From a virus, in IMG/VR virus record IMGVR_UViG_3300039171_000040, positions 16,427 to 73,043 of that record: DNA of 56,617 nucleotides. One strand, written 5' to 3'. The position numbers were made by a program, and so were the translations under genes. Below the pieces are notes generated by a model. That model did not search any database, was not told the origin of the DNA, and worked only from the letters and a program-made list of their open reading frames with translations. Below, one piece after another: positions 46,546-54,664 of the stretch. Each line of letters starts with the position of its first letter. The first letter of the stretch is position 1.

Positions 46546-48168
46546 ATGGCAGCATTACTAGAAGATGATAATGTCAAGTTAGAAGTTCTAAGATATAAAC
46601 ATGATAGTCTTTCAACGAGGCAGATCAGCCAATTGACAGGAATTGCAAAATCAACACTTAATGATTTTTTGTTGAAAAAGACATACATTAAATGGTGGGA
46701 TGAGTACAGTGAAAAACCTGTAGCGTCTGGTAAATTGTCAGCATTGCACGAAGACATTGAAGTTTTGGGTGAAGGTGTTTACATTGCTATTTCTGCTCAG
46801 AACAACACGTTTGTGCATAACAAGTTTATGGACAGCTTAGAAGTGTTAGCGGGTGAAAGGAATGCACAAATTTTATGTGGAACATTTACCTACAACACAT
46901 CAGGGTTTCAGAACCTACAAAAAGGAACTGATTCAGAAGAGGTGTGGTATGATCCTCGGATTAAGAAGTATATCCTAGACAAGCCTATGATGCTCTGTAA
47001 CGACCTTATGTGGTGTGGTGAACTCAACATACTACCTACAGCCGTAAACCCTCTCAGCGGTCTTCACAGCTACACTCGTGCTGCTTCTGCTATAGTTCCT
47101 CATGCCAAATTGCAACTTGAGTCGATTCCAACACATAAATCACTCCCCGCGAAGATTATGTACACTACAGGTGCTGTGACAAAGCGAAACTATATTCAAA
47201 AGAAAGCTGGACAAAAGGCAGAGTTTCACCATGCTTTCAGTGCGCTTTTGATTGAGGTTGACAAAGAAGGGGATTTCTTTGTTCGTCAGTTGAATGCAGA
47301 AACCAGTACAGGTTGCTTTTATGATCTGGACAAGTATTATACACCCAATGGAGTGTATAATTCTAATTATGTGGAAGCGATTAATTGGGGTGATCTGCAT
47401 TCTGAGAAAAAAGATGTTGAAGTGTATGATCTGGCATTTGGTAGAAATTCAAACAGTATGATTGACACTCTGCGACCTAAGTTTCAGTTTGCAAATGATC
47501 TTGCTGATTTCACCTCTAGGAATCATCACAGCATAGGTGATCCCTATTTTCGATTCAAGACACACACTCATGGAAATGATTCTGTGCGAAGTGATATTTT
47601 TAATGTCATTGCAACACTTGAAGACATGGATCGGGATTTCTGTAAGACCGTTGTGGTTGAGTCAAATCACGACCTAGCACTTGAACGGTGGTTGAAGAAT
47701 GCTGATTACAAAATTGATCCAGAAAATGCTATCTTCTTTCTTGAATGTCAGCTAAAGAAGTACAAGACAATTGAAGCGGGTGACTTTGGGTTTTCTGTTT
47801 TTGAATGGGCTGTCAAGAACAATTCGAAAGAACTGGATCATGTTCGGTTTTTGAAAACGGATGAGTCTTTCCGTATTTGTGACGAAGATGGTAATGGTAT
47901 TGAATGCGGTCAACACGGCCATAACGGTGCAAACGGTAGTCGAGGTGGTGTAGCTGTATTCCAAAGGCTAGGAAGTCGCCACAACGTAGGACACACTCAC
48001 ACAGCAACGATCAAAGATGGGGTGTATTATGCCGGTGTAATGGCTAAATTAGACATGGGGTATAATGTGGGCGGTTCAAGCTGGTCACAAAGTTGTATTA
48101 TAACGTACCCAAATAGCAAAAGAACTATCATTACAATCAAAGATGGAAAATGGAGAGGTAAGGTATGA
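46546..48168 (+). CDS. T5 A1-like metallophosphoesterase with N-terminal HTH
   Basis: 540 aa. Residues 1-40 form a helix-turn-helix (LSTRQISQLTGIAKSTLNDF). The body has metallophosphoesterase signatures: 'INWGDLHSEKKD', 'SRNHHSIGDPYFRFKTH', 'VVVESNHDLALERWL', 'GQHGHNGANGSRGG', 'VGHTHTATIKDGVYYAG'. The same set occurs in the T5 pre-early A1 protein, needed for host DNA breakdown and completion of DNA transfer. Starts two bases after the primase stop. Expected to cut DNA using two metal ions; target here unknown. Confidence 0.82.
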   Translation: MAALLEDDNVKLEVLRYKHDSLSTRQISQLTGIAKSTLNDFLLKKTYIKWWDEYSEKPVASGKLSALHEDIEVLGEGVYIAISAQNNTFVHNKFMDSLEVLAGERNAQILCGTFTYNTSGFQNLQKGTDSEEVWYDPRIKKYILDKPMMLCNDLMWCGELNILPTAVNPLSGLHSYTRAASAIVPHAKLQLESIPTHKSLPAKIMYTTGAVTKRNYIQKKAGQKAEFHHAFSALLIEVDKEGDFFVRQLNAETSTGCFYDLDKYYTPNGVYNSNYVEAINWGDLHSEKKDVEVYDLAFGRNSNSMIDTLRPKFQFANDLADFTSRNHHSIGDPYFRFKTHTHGNDSVRSDIFNVIATLEDMDRDFCKTVVVESNHDLALERWLKNADYKIDPENAIFFLECQLKKYKTIEAGDFGFSVFEWAVKNNSKELDHVRFLKTDESFRICDEDGNGIECGQHGHNGANGSRGGVAVFQRLGSRHNVGHTHTATIKDGVYYAGVMAKLDMGYNVGGSSWSQSCIITYPNSKRTIITIKDGKWRGKV

Positions 48169-48761
48169 GAAAAATGGAATCAGTAATGGTTAACAGCGTT
48201 ACAAACCCAGTAGAACACAGAGCTTATCCATCTGGAGCTATTCATAACTTTTATGTTTATGGAGAAATCGTTTCTGATATTGGATCATACGTTGATATGA
48301 TCACAGTAATGGATTTAGCAGAAGAACAGGATGTAATTAATCTTTATATCAACACAGGTGGTGGTTCTCTTGAATCTACTATTTCCATTGTTCATGCAAT
48401 GCTTAGATCAAACGCACAAATCATTTGTCACGCAGATGGACAAATTGCTAGTGCAGGAACTCTTATCTTCTTTGCAGGAAGCTCTTTTGTGGTGTATCCT
48501 TTTGCTCATGCTATGTTCCATGACGGTTCCACTATTATTGGTGGCAAATTTTCAGAAAATTTGAAAGCCGCAGAAGCTACAAGCAAATTGATCAAGAAAA
48601 TTTGCATGGAAATATATGTCCCATACTTTACCAAAAAAGAAGTTAAAAATATTCTAAATGGTAAGGATATGTACTTGACATCAGAAGAACTTCATGATCG
48701 GATTATTGTGGGTGCAGAGATTGCAAAAAGAGAACTTGAAGAGGCGGGTGTTGTTGAATAA
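48165..48761 (+). CDS. ClpP-like serine protease
   Basis: 198 aa. ClpP/crotonase fold: 'NLYINTGGGSLESTISIVHA', the nucleophile elbow 'DGQIASAGTLIFFAG' (Ser96) and the catalytic His in 'AHAMFHDGSTIIGGKF' (His119). Overlaps the A1-like gene by ATGA. Could be a prohead-type protease or a regulator of host ClpX/ClpA; it lies far from capsid genes. The third catalytic residue, Asp, is not certain. Confidence 0.8.
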   Translation: MRKMESVMVNSVTNPVEHRAYPSGAIHNFYVYGEIVSDIGSYVDMITVMDLAEEQDVINLYINTGGGSLESTISIVHAMLRSNAQIICHADGQIASAGTLIFFAGSSFVVYPFAHAMFHDGSTIIGGKFSENLKAAEATSKLIKKICMEIYVPYFTKKEVKNILNGKDMYLTSEELHDRIIVGAEIAKRELEEAGVVE

Positions 48762-48776
48762 ATAATTTTTTGTTAG

Positions 48777-48857
48777 GGGTCTGTATGTACATAAAGTTCC
48801 ATAATCTATACATACAGACCCTAATATGTACATAAAGCTCTATAATCTATACATACA
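48777..48857 (+). repeat. Tandem palindromic promoter-like repeat
   Basis: Two 33-base units (48784-48816 and 48825-48857) differ at two positions. Each has the perfect palindrome TATGTACATA next to a -10-like CATAAT or TATAAT. Unit 1 is also enclosed by a 13-bp inverted repeat GGGTCTGTATGTA / TACATACAGACCC. No -35 box is evident, so an activator or repressor site for the next gene is likely. Confidence 0.65.
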
Positions 48858-48873
48858 AAAGGAAAGTAATTAA

Positions 48874-49152
48874 GTGAAAGTATCTTTTATTAATGTTGAT
48901 GGTATTGAATACGTTGCTCAGTACGATAAAGAAAACGTGTTCTTTTCAACAAAAGGTGAAGACAAGTCAAGGAAAATGGTTGTTGTTGAATTGGCTTATG
49001 GTGAAATCAAAACAGCCCGAGTTATGAAGTCTGGTGTGAGTGAAAATCTTCAAGTGTTCCCAGATTTCCAATTCAATAAATCAGCACATGACATTGTTCG
49101 TCATTACGCACCCATTATGCAAAAGGTATCATTTGATGCAAAAGTTGCCTAG
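48874..49152 (+). CDS. Early/middle protein (GTG start), unknown
   Basis: 92 aa, MKVSFINVDGIEYVAQYDKE... Beta-rich, then 'FPDFQFNKSAHDIVRHYAPI'. GTG start 9 bases after AAAGGAAAG. First gene downstream of the palindromic repeat. Confidence 0.6.
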   Translation: MKVSFINVDGIEYVAQYDKENVFFSTKGEDKSRKMVVVELAYGEIKTARVMKSGVSENLQVFPDFQFNKSAHDIVRHYAPIMQKVSFDAKVA

Positions 49153-49159
49153 ACTAGAT

Positions 49160-49504
49160 ATGTCTATGATTGAATTCAGGAAGACCAGACATAGTGATAC
49201 TATTGATTATCATTCTTATGTTAAATTTAATCCATGTAACACCACTGTTAGCATCAGCGCATTAGAACAAATGTTCAATGATTGTATATTGGATGATGAG
49301 ATAAAGAAAAAACATCTCTATTATCATGATCAAGAAGTCTATGGTCAATTCAGAAAAGAAATGCAAGATATTATGTTTAATTTTCTTTACACTATTAAGA
49401 GGTATGATGATGACGGTAAATCTTGGAAAACCACAATTGATATACCCAGAGCCGAAATATATAGTTTAGAGGCTAAATTAAAGTCAATCCTTTCAGGAAT
49501 ATAA
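49160..49504 (+). CDS. Protein of unknown function
   Basis: 114 aa from ATG 49160 (MSMIEFRKTRHSDTIDYHSY); a longer out-of-phase frame overlapping the previous gene is rejected. Helical, charged. No clear Shine-Dalgarno, so translation may be coupled. Not recognised. Confidence 0.55.
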   Translation: MSMIEFRKTRHSDTIDYHSYVKFNPCNTTVSISALEQMFNDCILDDEIKKKHLYYHDQEVYGQFRKEMQDIMFNFLYTIKRYDDDGKSWKTTIDIPRAEIYSLEAKLKSILSGI

Positions 49505-49507
49505 TCA

Positions 49508-49771
49508 ATGCCAAGTTACGTGTATAAATGTAGAAATTGTCAGATTACCAAAGAAGAAACCCTTCCTATAGAAGCACGGAACAAACCCTGTGAATCACCC
49601 TGTAAATCGTGTGGGTCTTTTTCTCTGTATATACAAGTCCAAACCACTAATATAAGCTATCAAGGTACAATGAACACTACGCTCAATTTCAATGACAGAT
49701 TAAAGGACATTAGCAAAGCTTTGCCAGAGGGAAGTTCAGCACAAAGAAATATCACGGATCAGATTCGTTAG
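49508..49771 (+). CDS. FmdB-like zinc ribbon protein
   Basis: 87 aa. 'YVYKCRNCQITKEETLPIEA' and 'CESPCKSCGSFSLYIQV' give paired CxxC ligands as in FmdB/small zinc-ribbon regulators. The C-terminal part (LKDISKALPEGSSAQRNITD) is polar. Possibly a small transcription or translation accessory factor. Confidence 0.72.
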   Translation: MPSYVYKCRNCQITKEETLPIEARNKPCESPCKSCGSFSLYIQVQTTNISYQGTMNTTLNFNDRLKDISKALPEGSSAQRNITDQIR

Positions 49772-49774
49772 CGT

Positions 49775-49782
49775 TATAAATA
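49775..49782 (+). promoter_or_regulatory. Late promoter (TATAAATA) of a short transcript
   Basis: Exact box, about 100 bases upstream of an intrinsic terminator, with no full-length gene between them. Confidence 0.65.
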
Positions 49783-49792
49783 GAATTGAACC

Positions 49793-49879
49793 ATGGGAGC
49801 AATAAATGCAAACCATTTCATTTCAAGAAAATTCCTAGATTCCCCCAAAAGCTCATTCCGCTTATCAAAAGTGGTCTGA
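49793..49879 (+). ncRNA. Short late transcript; sRNA or 28-aa peptide
   Basis: Between the late box and the terminator lies a tiny frame MGAINANHFISRKFLDSPKS... (28 codons, start after no good ribosome binding site). The RNA of about 100 nt may be the functional product. Either reading is uncertain. Confidence 0.3.
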
Positions 49880-49887
49880 GCTTTTTT
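49847..49887 (+). terminator. Intrinsic terminator
   Basis: AAAAGCTC / GAGCTTTT outer stem, inner CCGCT / AGTGG, then TTTTTT. Confidence 0.8.
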
Positions 49888-49939
49888 GTTATGACTCAGC
49901 ATTAAAAAAAAATATTTAAACAACAAGGTGCTAATAGCA

Positions 49940-50686
49940 ATGAGCAAAAAGCCGAGAAGATTAAAGATCGTAGAAGGTAGTTCACCAGAGGCGCATAAGA
50001 CCTATGCTGGTAAAAAATTAACACAACATGATCTTGCCGCATTCCCTGATAATCCAACCTATCCGCAACAGCAATACATGGATAGCCATTTCAGAGATAC
50101 AGACATTATTCTGCAACTAGGAAGTGCAGGTACTGGTAAATCTTTTACAGCAATGTACTGTGCGTTAGCAGATGTTTTTAATAGTGCAACACCCTATGAT
50201 AAGATTGCAATATTCCGTAGCGCCGTTCAAGGTAGGGATATTGGTTTTTTACCGGGTGATCAAGCTGAAAAAGATCAGGCGTATGAAGCTCCATACAAAG
50301 CATTGTGTGATGAGGCCATGAAATTCAAAACCAATAACTATGATAACTTAAAAGCTTCTGGTTATATTGATTTTCATAATACATCATTCTTGCGAGGCAC
50401 CACCTTTAATGATACAATCATGATTGTCGATGAATGTCAGTCCATGACCTATCTTGAATTGTCAACACTTATCACTCGTGTTGGTATTCGTTCAAAGATT
50501 ATTTTCTGTGGCGACACAAAACAGAATGACTTACATAAAAAAACTGACATATCTGGACTGGAACAGTTTTTGAAAGTTATTGATAAGATGGCGTCATCGT
50601 CTGTTGACATTGTAAGATACACACCAAATGACATTGTACGATCTGGAATCTGCAAAGCGTTCTTGTTAGCAGAAGAAGAAGTTTAA
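49940..50686 (+). CDS. phoH: PhoH-like ATPase
   Basis: 248 aa from ATG 49940. Walker A 'LQLGSAGTGKSFTAMYCALA' (G61-S68), 'IFRSAVQGRDIGFLPGD', Walker B 'DTIMIVDECQSMT' and sensor 'IIFCGDTKQNDLHKKTDIS'. PhoH proteins are SF1-type ATPases common in marine phages and may unwind or process RNA. The ATG is after CAAGGTGCTAATAGCA. Confidence 0.92.
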   Translation: MSKKPRRLKIVEGSSPEAHKTYAGKKLTQHDLAAFPDNPTYPQQQYMDSHFRDTDIILQLGSAGTGKSFTAMYCALADVFNSATPYDKIAIFRSAVQGRDIGFLPGDQAEKDQAYEAPYKALCDEAMKFKTNNYDNLKASGYIDFHNTSFLRGTTFNDTIMIVDECQSMTYLELSTLITRVGIRSKIIFCGDTKQNDLHKKTDISGLEQFLKVIDKMASSSVDIVRYTPNDIVRSGICKAFLLAEEEV

Positions 50687-50692
50687 GCCCAA

Positions 50693-50733
50693 TATACGCA
50701 CTTTTTGGAAGAAACCTCTGAAAAGTGCATATA
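50693..50733. repeat. Inverted repeat after phoH
   Basis: TATACGCACTTTT (50693-50705) pairs with AAAAGTGCATATA (50721-50733) with one mismatch and a 15-base loop. There is no T-tract, so Rho-independent termination is doubtful; RNA processing or operator function is possible. Confidence 0.5.
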
Positions 50734-50765
50734 AAGGTACATTCCGCACAAATATGTTATTCTTT

Positions 50766-50795
50766 TTGCACATCCTTTTTAAATCGTGATACAAT
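50766..50795 (+). promoter_or_regulatory. Promoter for DNA ligase
   Basis: TTGCAC, 18-base spacer, TACAAT (50790-50795), 31 bases before the ligase ATG. Confidence 0.65.
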
Positions 50796-50826
50796 ATATT
50801 GATATTCACACAATAAAGGAAATGCA

Positions 50827-52245
50827 ATGGAAGTCTGTCAAATCATCAACAAACTGCAAGCCACAACCAAGCGAACTGAAAAAGCTGCTATACTCGAAGC
50901 CATAAAAGACACTCCCGAAGAAAACCTGTTCAAACTTGTTGCTTGGTTAACATATGACCCATCAATCACATTTGGGGTTAAGGATGTTGACCTACCAAGC
51001 GAACCTGTGTCGGTTGGTAATCTCTTTGGAGATCTCTTTGGAGATAAAAAAGAATTATCTTTATCCGAAGCTCTTGACGTTTTGGAGTTTCAAATTAGTG
51101 AGCGTGATGTGACTGGTAATGCCGCACATGAACTAATACAAGAAACATTTAATAGTTTATCTAAGAATGATGGGTATGTCTTTAAATGTGTTATTGATCG
51201 TGATCTTAAATGTGGTGCGTCTGCAAAGACAATCAACAAGGTCTGGCCTGATCTAATCTATGTTCATCCCTATATGCGGGCATCTTCTTTTAGCGAAAAG
51301 AACTTGAAGAAAATTCAATTCCCTTGCATTTCACAGACAAAGGAAGATGGTGAGTACGAAGATATCATCATTCATCCAGAATCTGAAACATTTGAAGTTC
51401 GTTCGCGTAGTGGTGCTATTAATAATCACCACATCTCTAATGACATGTTTTTAGCAATTTCTAATTTAGACTTGCCTTATAGTTGTGTTCTTATGGGGGA
51501 AATTCTTGTTTATGAAACACCAGCGCGACAAAAGTTAATGCCTCGTCAAAAAGGAAACGGATATCTGAATTCTAACGAAGTTGATCCCGAAAGGCTGCTT
51601 CACGTACTGTGGGATGTGGTTCCATACAGCGAGTTTAAAGAGTGTGTTTGTCACACTCCCTACGTCGATAGGTTTGAGAGGCTAAAAGCTATTGTAGATG
51701 ATCTGAGAGAGTACACAGACCAAGTTAAGCCTATCGACTCCCGTATTGTGAATAGTGTTGATGAAGTTATTGAACATTTCATGGAAAATATTAAAGATGG
51801 TCTTGAAGGGACTCTTGTTAAAAACCAGAGTGCTAAATGGAAAGATGGAACCAGTAACGATTTTGTGAAGATTAAAACAGAGTTTACATGTGATCTTATC
51901 ATTACAGGATTCAACCAAGGGAAAACGTTAGGGGAATGGGATGAAGTTCTCGGTTCGTTGATTTGTGAAAGTTTAGATGGTAAGCTTGTGGTTAATGTGG
52001 GTACTGGACTAACTGACGAACTCAGAAAATCAATCTGGGAAAATCAAGAACTGTATCTGGGAAAAATTGGTGAAATTAAATCTAATGACATCATTGCAAG
52101 TGAAACCAAACCTGATACGATGAGTTTGTTTCTACCACGCTTGGTTAAGTTCAGAAACGACAAGACACAAGCGGATAGTTATGATAGAATCGTTGAACAG
52201 AAAGAAGCTTTTGTTCACACACTGGAAGTCATTAACGAGGATTAA
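50827..52245 (+). CDS. 30: ATP-dependent DNA ligase gp30
   Basis: 472 aa (T4 gp30 is 487). Motif I 'SQTKEDGEYEDIIIH' with the adenylated Lys172, 'EVRSRSGAINNHH', motif III region 'CVLMGEILVYETP', motif IV 'DGLEGTLVKN', motif V 'SNDFVKIKTEFTCDL'. The C-terminal OB fold is present. Seals Okazaki fragments and recombination nicks. Its own promoter precedes it. Confidence 0.93.
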   Translation: MEVCQIINKLQATTKRTEKAAILEAIKDTPEENLFKLVAWLTYDPSITFGVKDVDLPSEPVSVGNLFGDLFGDKKELSLSEALDVLEFQISERDVTGNAAHELIQETFNSLSKNDGYVFKCVIDRDLKCGASAKTINKVWPDLIYVHPYMRASSFSEKNLKKIQFPCISQTKEDGEYEDIIIHPESETFEVRSRSGAINNHHISNDMFLAISNLDLPYSCVLMGEILVYETPARQKLMPRQKGNGYLNSNEVDPERLLHVLWDVVPYSEFKECVCHTPYVDRFERLKAIVDDLREYTDQVKPIDSRIVNSVDEVIEHFMENIKDGLEGTLVKNQSAKWKDGTSNDFVKIKTEFTCDLIITGFNQGKTLGEWDEVLGSLICESLDGKLVVNVGTGLTDELRKSIWENQELYLGKIGEIKSNDIIASETKPDTMSLFLPRLVKFRNDKTQADSYDRIVEQKEAFVHTLEVINED

Positions 52246-52251
52246 AAGATT

Positions 52252-52467
52252 ATGTCAAAATGTTCAGTTGTATTTGAAGATGTGAAAGATGATCAAGTGG
52301 GTATGAATATTGACCTACCAAGTCTTGAAAACGCAGATGATTACACAGGGGCTGTGCATCTAACACTTCTCATAGAATTTATTATTAAACGTGGGTATCA
52401 TACTCAATTCGAGGAAGAATTCTATAATCATGAAATCAAAGAATTGAAAGATCAGAAGGGGCGTTAA
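52252..52467 (+). CDS. Small acidic protein, unknown
   Basis: 71 aa, MSKCSVVFEDVKDDQVGMNI..., 6 bases after the ligase stop. Acidic, short alpha/beta. Its stop codon is in the loop of a hairpin shared with the convergent tape measure gene. Confidence 0.6.
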   Translation: MSKCSVVFEDVKDDQVGMNIDLPSLENADDYTGAVHLTLLIEFIIKRGYHTQFEEEFYNHEIKELKDQKGR

Positions 52468-52472
52468 GCCCC
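52458..52472. terminator. Hairpin between convergent units
   Basis: GGGGC-GTTAA-GCCCC; weak pyrimidine tract follows on the plus strand. Confidence 0.55.
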
Positions 52473-52485
52473 CTCTCTCTTTCCT

Positions 52486-54465
52486 TTACTGGCTATACGC
52501 TCGTGAATAATCTGCGTAACTTTTATTGCGGAAGTTTACATCGGGGTTAGCTGTGTTACCGCCACCGCCTTCTACTATTGTGTTACTGACATTTGTATTA
52601 GAAGGCGCGTTTACGATAGCCGCAGATGATTGTTGTTGTTTTTGTTTTGTAGAATTCATTCCTCTATTTGTCATGCTGAAAGTTTCAGCAGTTTTAGTGC
52701 TTCCTGAATCACCATAACCAAACCTTCTGTCAAATTCAGCCTGCAAATCTTCGTCAGATGTATCTTTTACTCCACTGATTTGATCCATGCTTCTCTTTGC
52801 AATTTCCTGAGAACCAACAAATCCTTTTTTCTCTTCATCATCACCAAAACCAAGAAACGATTTAACAGAATTAAATCCGCTTTTAACCGTATCACCAGCA
52901 AAATCTTTTATACCACCAACAAAAGAGTCAAGACTATCACCTATAGAAGATAGAAATTCACCCGCACCTTCAAAAGATGGTATATTATCTGTAAAGAATT
53001 TAACAATGGAATCAAATATACTAGAAACAAATCCAGTAACTTTTGAAATTACTGTATTAATTCCTTCCGTAACTTTATTTCCAATATCTTCAAACGTAAT
53101 TGCATCAATCCCAAAAAATCCAGTCACCATATTAAACAAAGCCAAAGGAATACTCAGAACACTTTTTGCAATTCCTTTTACACCATCTAACAAAGACTGT
53201 TCTTGATCTGGGCCAAAGCCAAACAATGACAACACATCATTGAATATACCTTTATAGAAATCAAACATTCCTTTTATACTGTTGGAAATTATTTGTTTTG
53301 AATTCTCTGGCATGAAATCAATATCCATACCAAACCAACCCATCACTGTAGACACAATGGAATTAATCATACTCAAAAATCCATCGACAACAGAACCTAT
53401 ACCCGCTGCAATTCTGTCGCTTATTGTTACCTCACTCTCACCAAGCCCTAAAATCTCACCAGCGTTAAAGAAACCCTCAATAAACTCATAAATTGCATAG
53501 ATCACAGCAGGGATTATAGCTACCTTAGCAGCGAGTCCAGCAATAGTGCTACTGGCAGCAAGGATAGGGCCGAAAAAGCCAGCTATGCCCGTTACAGCCG
53601 CCATGATAGCGCCACCCATACCACCGCCAAGAATACTATTCAGCATGGAATCTGATTCTGGGTCGCCTGTTGGTGAAGGTGATCCACCTCTTTCTCCACC
53701 AGCATCTTGTCGTCTTTGTGCTTCTATATTATCGTACTCGTTTTGCTCTCTTAGAAGTCTTTGCTCTTCTTTAACCTCTTCTTCAACTCTAACAAGTTCT
53801 GACAACTTTCTGTTTGTTTCAGTTGTTCCATCTCCCCAAATCGAATTAAGAGTGACAAGCTGATCTAATATACTTTCTAAGTATTTTTCAGAATCACTAA
53901 CAGAACCACCGCCACCAGAAACAGTATCTTCATCATCATCTAGAATATCATTTGCTCTTATTTGCCCATCACGCTCTTGTTGTGAACGTTGTAATTTCTT
54001 TGATTTCTGATTGCTTGCGCCTTCACCAACAGTTTGTAATAATCTAGCACCATATCCAAGAATTGGGCTTGCAGTCATAATAGCAGATGTGATGTTGTCA
54101 AAGCTTGGAAGAACGTTTGCTAATCCTCCACCCCCACCACCAGAAGAGGCACCACCACCAGATTCAAGATCTTTTGTCAGATCGTCGCTCAGATTTGTCA
54201 GCTTTCTAACCATGTTCTTTTTGGTTTTTTCGCTAACACTAATATTTCTATTTACCAAATCCCTAACAGTCTGATTAAGCTCTTCAATGCTTCTCATCAT
54301 CAGCCTTGGTTTATTGGATGTCTGAGCAACAATGGCAGATTCAACCATTTTTTTGATAATGGCTTTTACGTCATTGTCATTCTCAGCAGCCCTCAAGTCA
54401 ATTGCTCTTTTCATCTGAGTTTTTTGAGAAAGTGCTTTTATTATACTGTTTGCGGGAGATGCCAT
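52486..54465 (-). CDS. 29: Tape measure protein (T4 gp29 equivalent)
   Basis: 659 aa (T4 gp29 is 590). Helical N-terminus, Gly/Ser linkers (GGGASSGGGGGGLANVLP), a coiled coil (VRVEEEVKEEQRLLREQNEY) and a long hydrophobic centre with repeated amphipathic segments (GGAIMAAVTGIAGFFGPILA, VAIIPAVIYAIYEFIEGFF; 'VDGFLSMINSIVSTVMGWFG'), as in proteins that fix tail length and enter the host membrane. It follows gp26 and its frameshift partner, the usual chaperone-then-tape-measure order. Confidence 0.85.
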   Translation of the reverse strand: MASPANSIIKALSQKTQMKRAIDLRAAENDNDVKAIIKKMVESAIVAQTSNKPRLMMRSIEELNQTVRDLVNRNISVSEKTKKNMVRKLTNLSDDLTKDLESGGGASSGGGGGGLANVLPSFDNITSAIMTASPILGYGARLLQTVGEGASNQKSKKLQRSQQERDGQIRANDILDDDEDTVSGGGGSVSDSEKYLESILDQLVTLNSIWGDGTTETNRKLSELVRVEEEVKEEQRLLREQNEYDNIEAQRRQDAGGERGGSPSPTGDPESDSMLNSILGGGMGGAIMAAVTGIAGFFGPILAASSTIAGLAAKVAIIPAVIYAIYEFIEGFFNAGEILGLGESEVTISDRIAAGIGSVVDGFLSMINSIVSTVMGWFGMDIDFMPENSKQIISNSIKGMFDFYKGIFNDVLSLFGFGPDQEQSLLDGVKGIAKSVLSIPLALFNMVTGFFGIDAITFEDIGNKVTEGINTVISKVTGFVSSIFDSIVKFFTDNIPSFEGAGEFLSSIGDSLDSFVGGIKDFAGDTVKSGFNSVKSFLGFGDDEEKKGFVGSQEIAKRSMDQISGVKDTSDEDLQAEFDRRFGYGDSGSTKTAETFSMTNRGMNSTKQKQQQSSAAIVNAPSNTNVSNTIVEGGGGNTANPDVNFRNKSYADYSRAYSQ

Positions 54466-54466
54466 T

Positions 54467-54652
54467 TTACCCTGCCTCTATTTCTTTTATTAGATTTTGT
54501 GCCATCGAAAGATAAATCTCTCTCTCATAAGGTAACATGTTTTCAAGATCATCAAGTGTGAAATTGTTAGAAACTTTAAAGTTGTGGTTTGGATGAAATA
54601 ATACACTAAAGTTGTTTGTATAATAGCTTTCAACCGACTCATGACAAACCAT
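54467..54652 (-). CDS. Small ORF after gp26, probable -1 frameshift extension
   Basis: 61 codons from ATG 54652, overlapping the gp26 stop as TAATG, with no good Shine-Dalgarno within 15 bases. 'DDLENMLPYEREIYLSMAQN' resembles the second-frame extension of tail assembly chaperones. It is probably made as a gp26 fusion by slippage on the T7 run at 54658-54664, with or without independent re-initiation. Ends two bases before the tape measure gene. Confidence 0.65.
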   Translation of the reverse strand: MVCHESVESYYTNNFSVLFHPNHNFKVSNNFTLDDLENMLPYEREIYLSMAQNLIKEIEAG

Positions 54653-54664
54653 TAGATAAAAAAA
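54652..54664 (-). promoter_or_regulatory. Putative programmed -1 frameshift site
   Basis: Minus strand reads GAT TTT TTT ATC TAA TGG. A U7 run just before the stop allows both tRNA-Phe to slip by one, giving TAT CTA ATG and opening into the next ORF. Confidence 0.6.
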
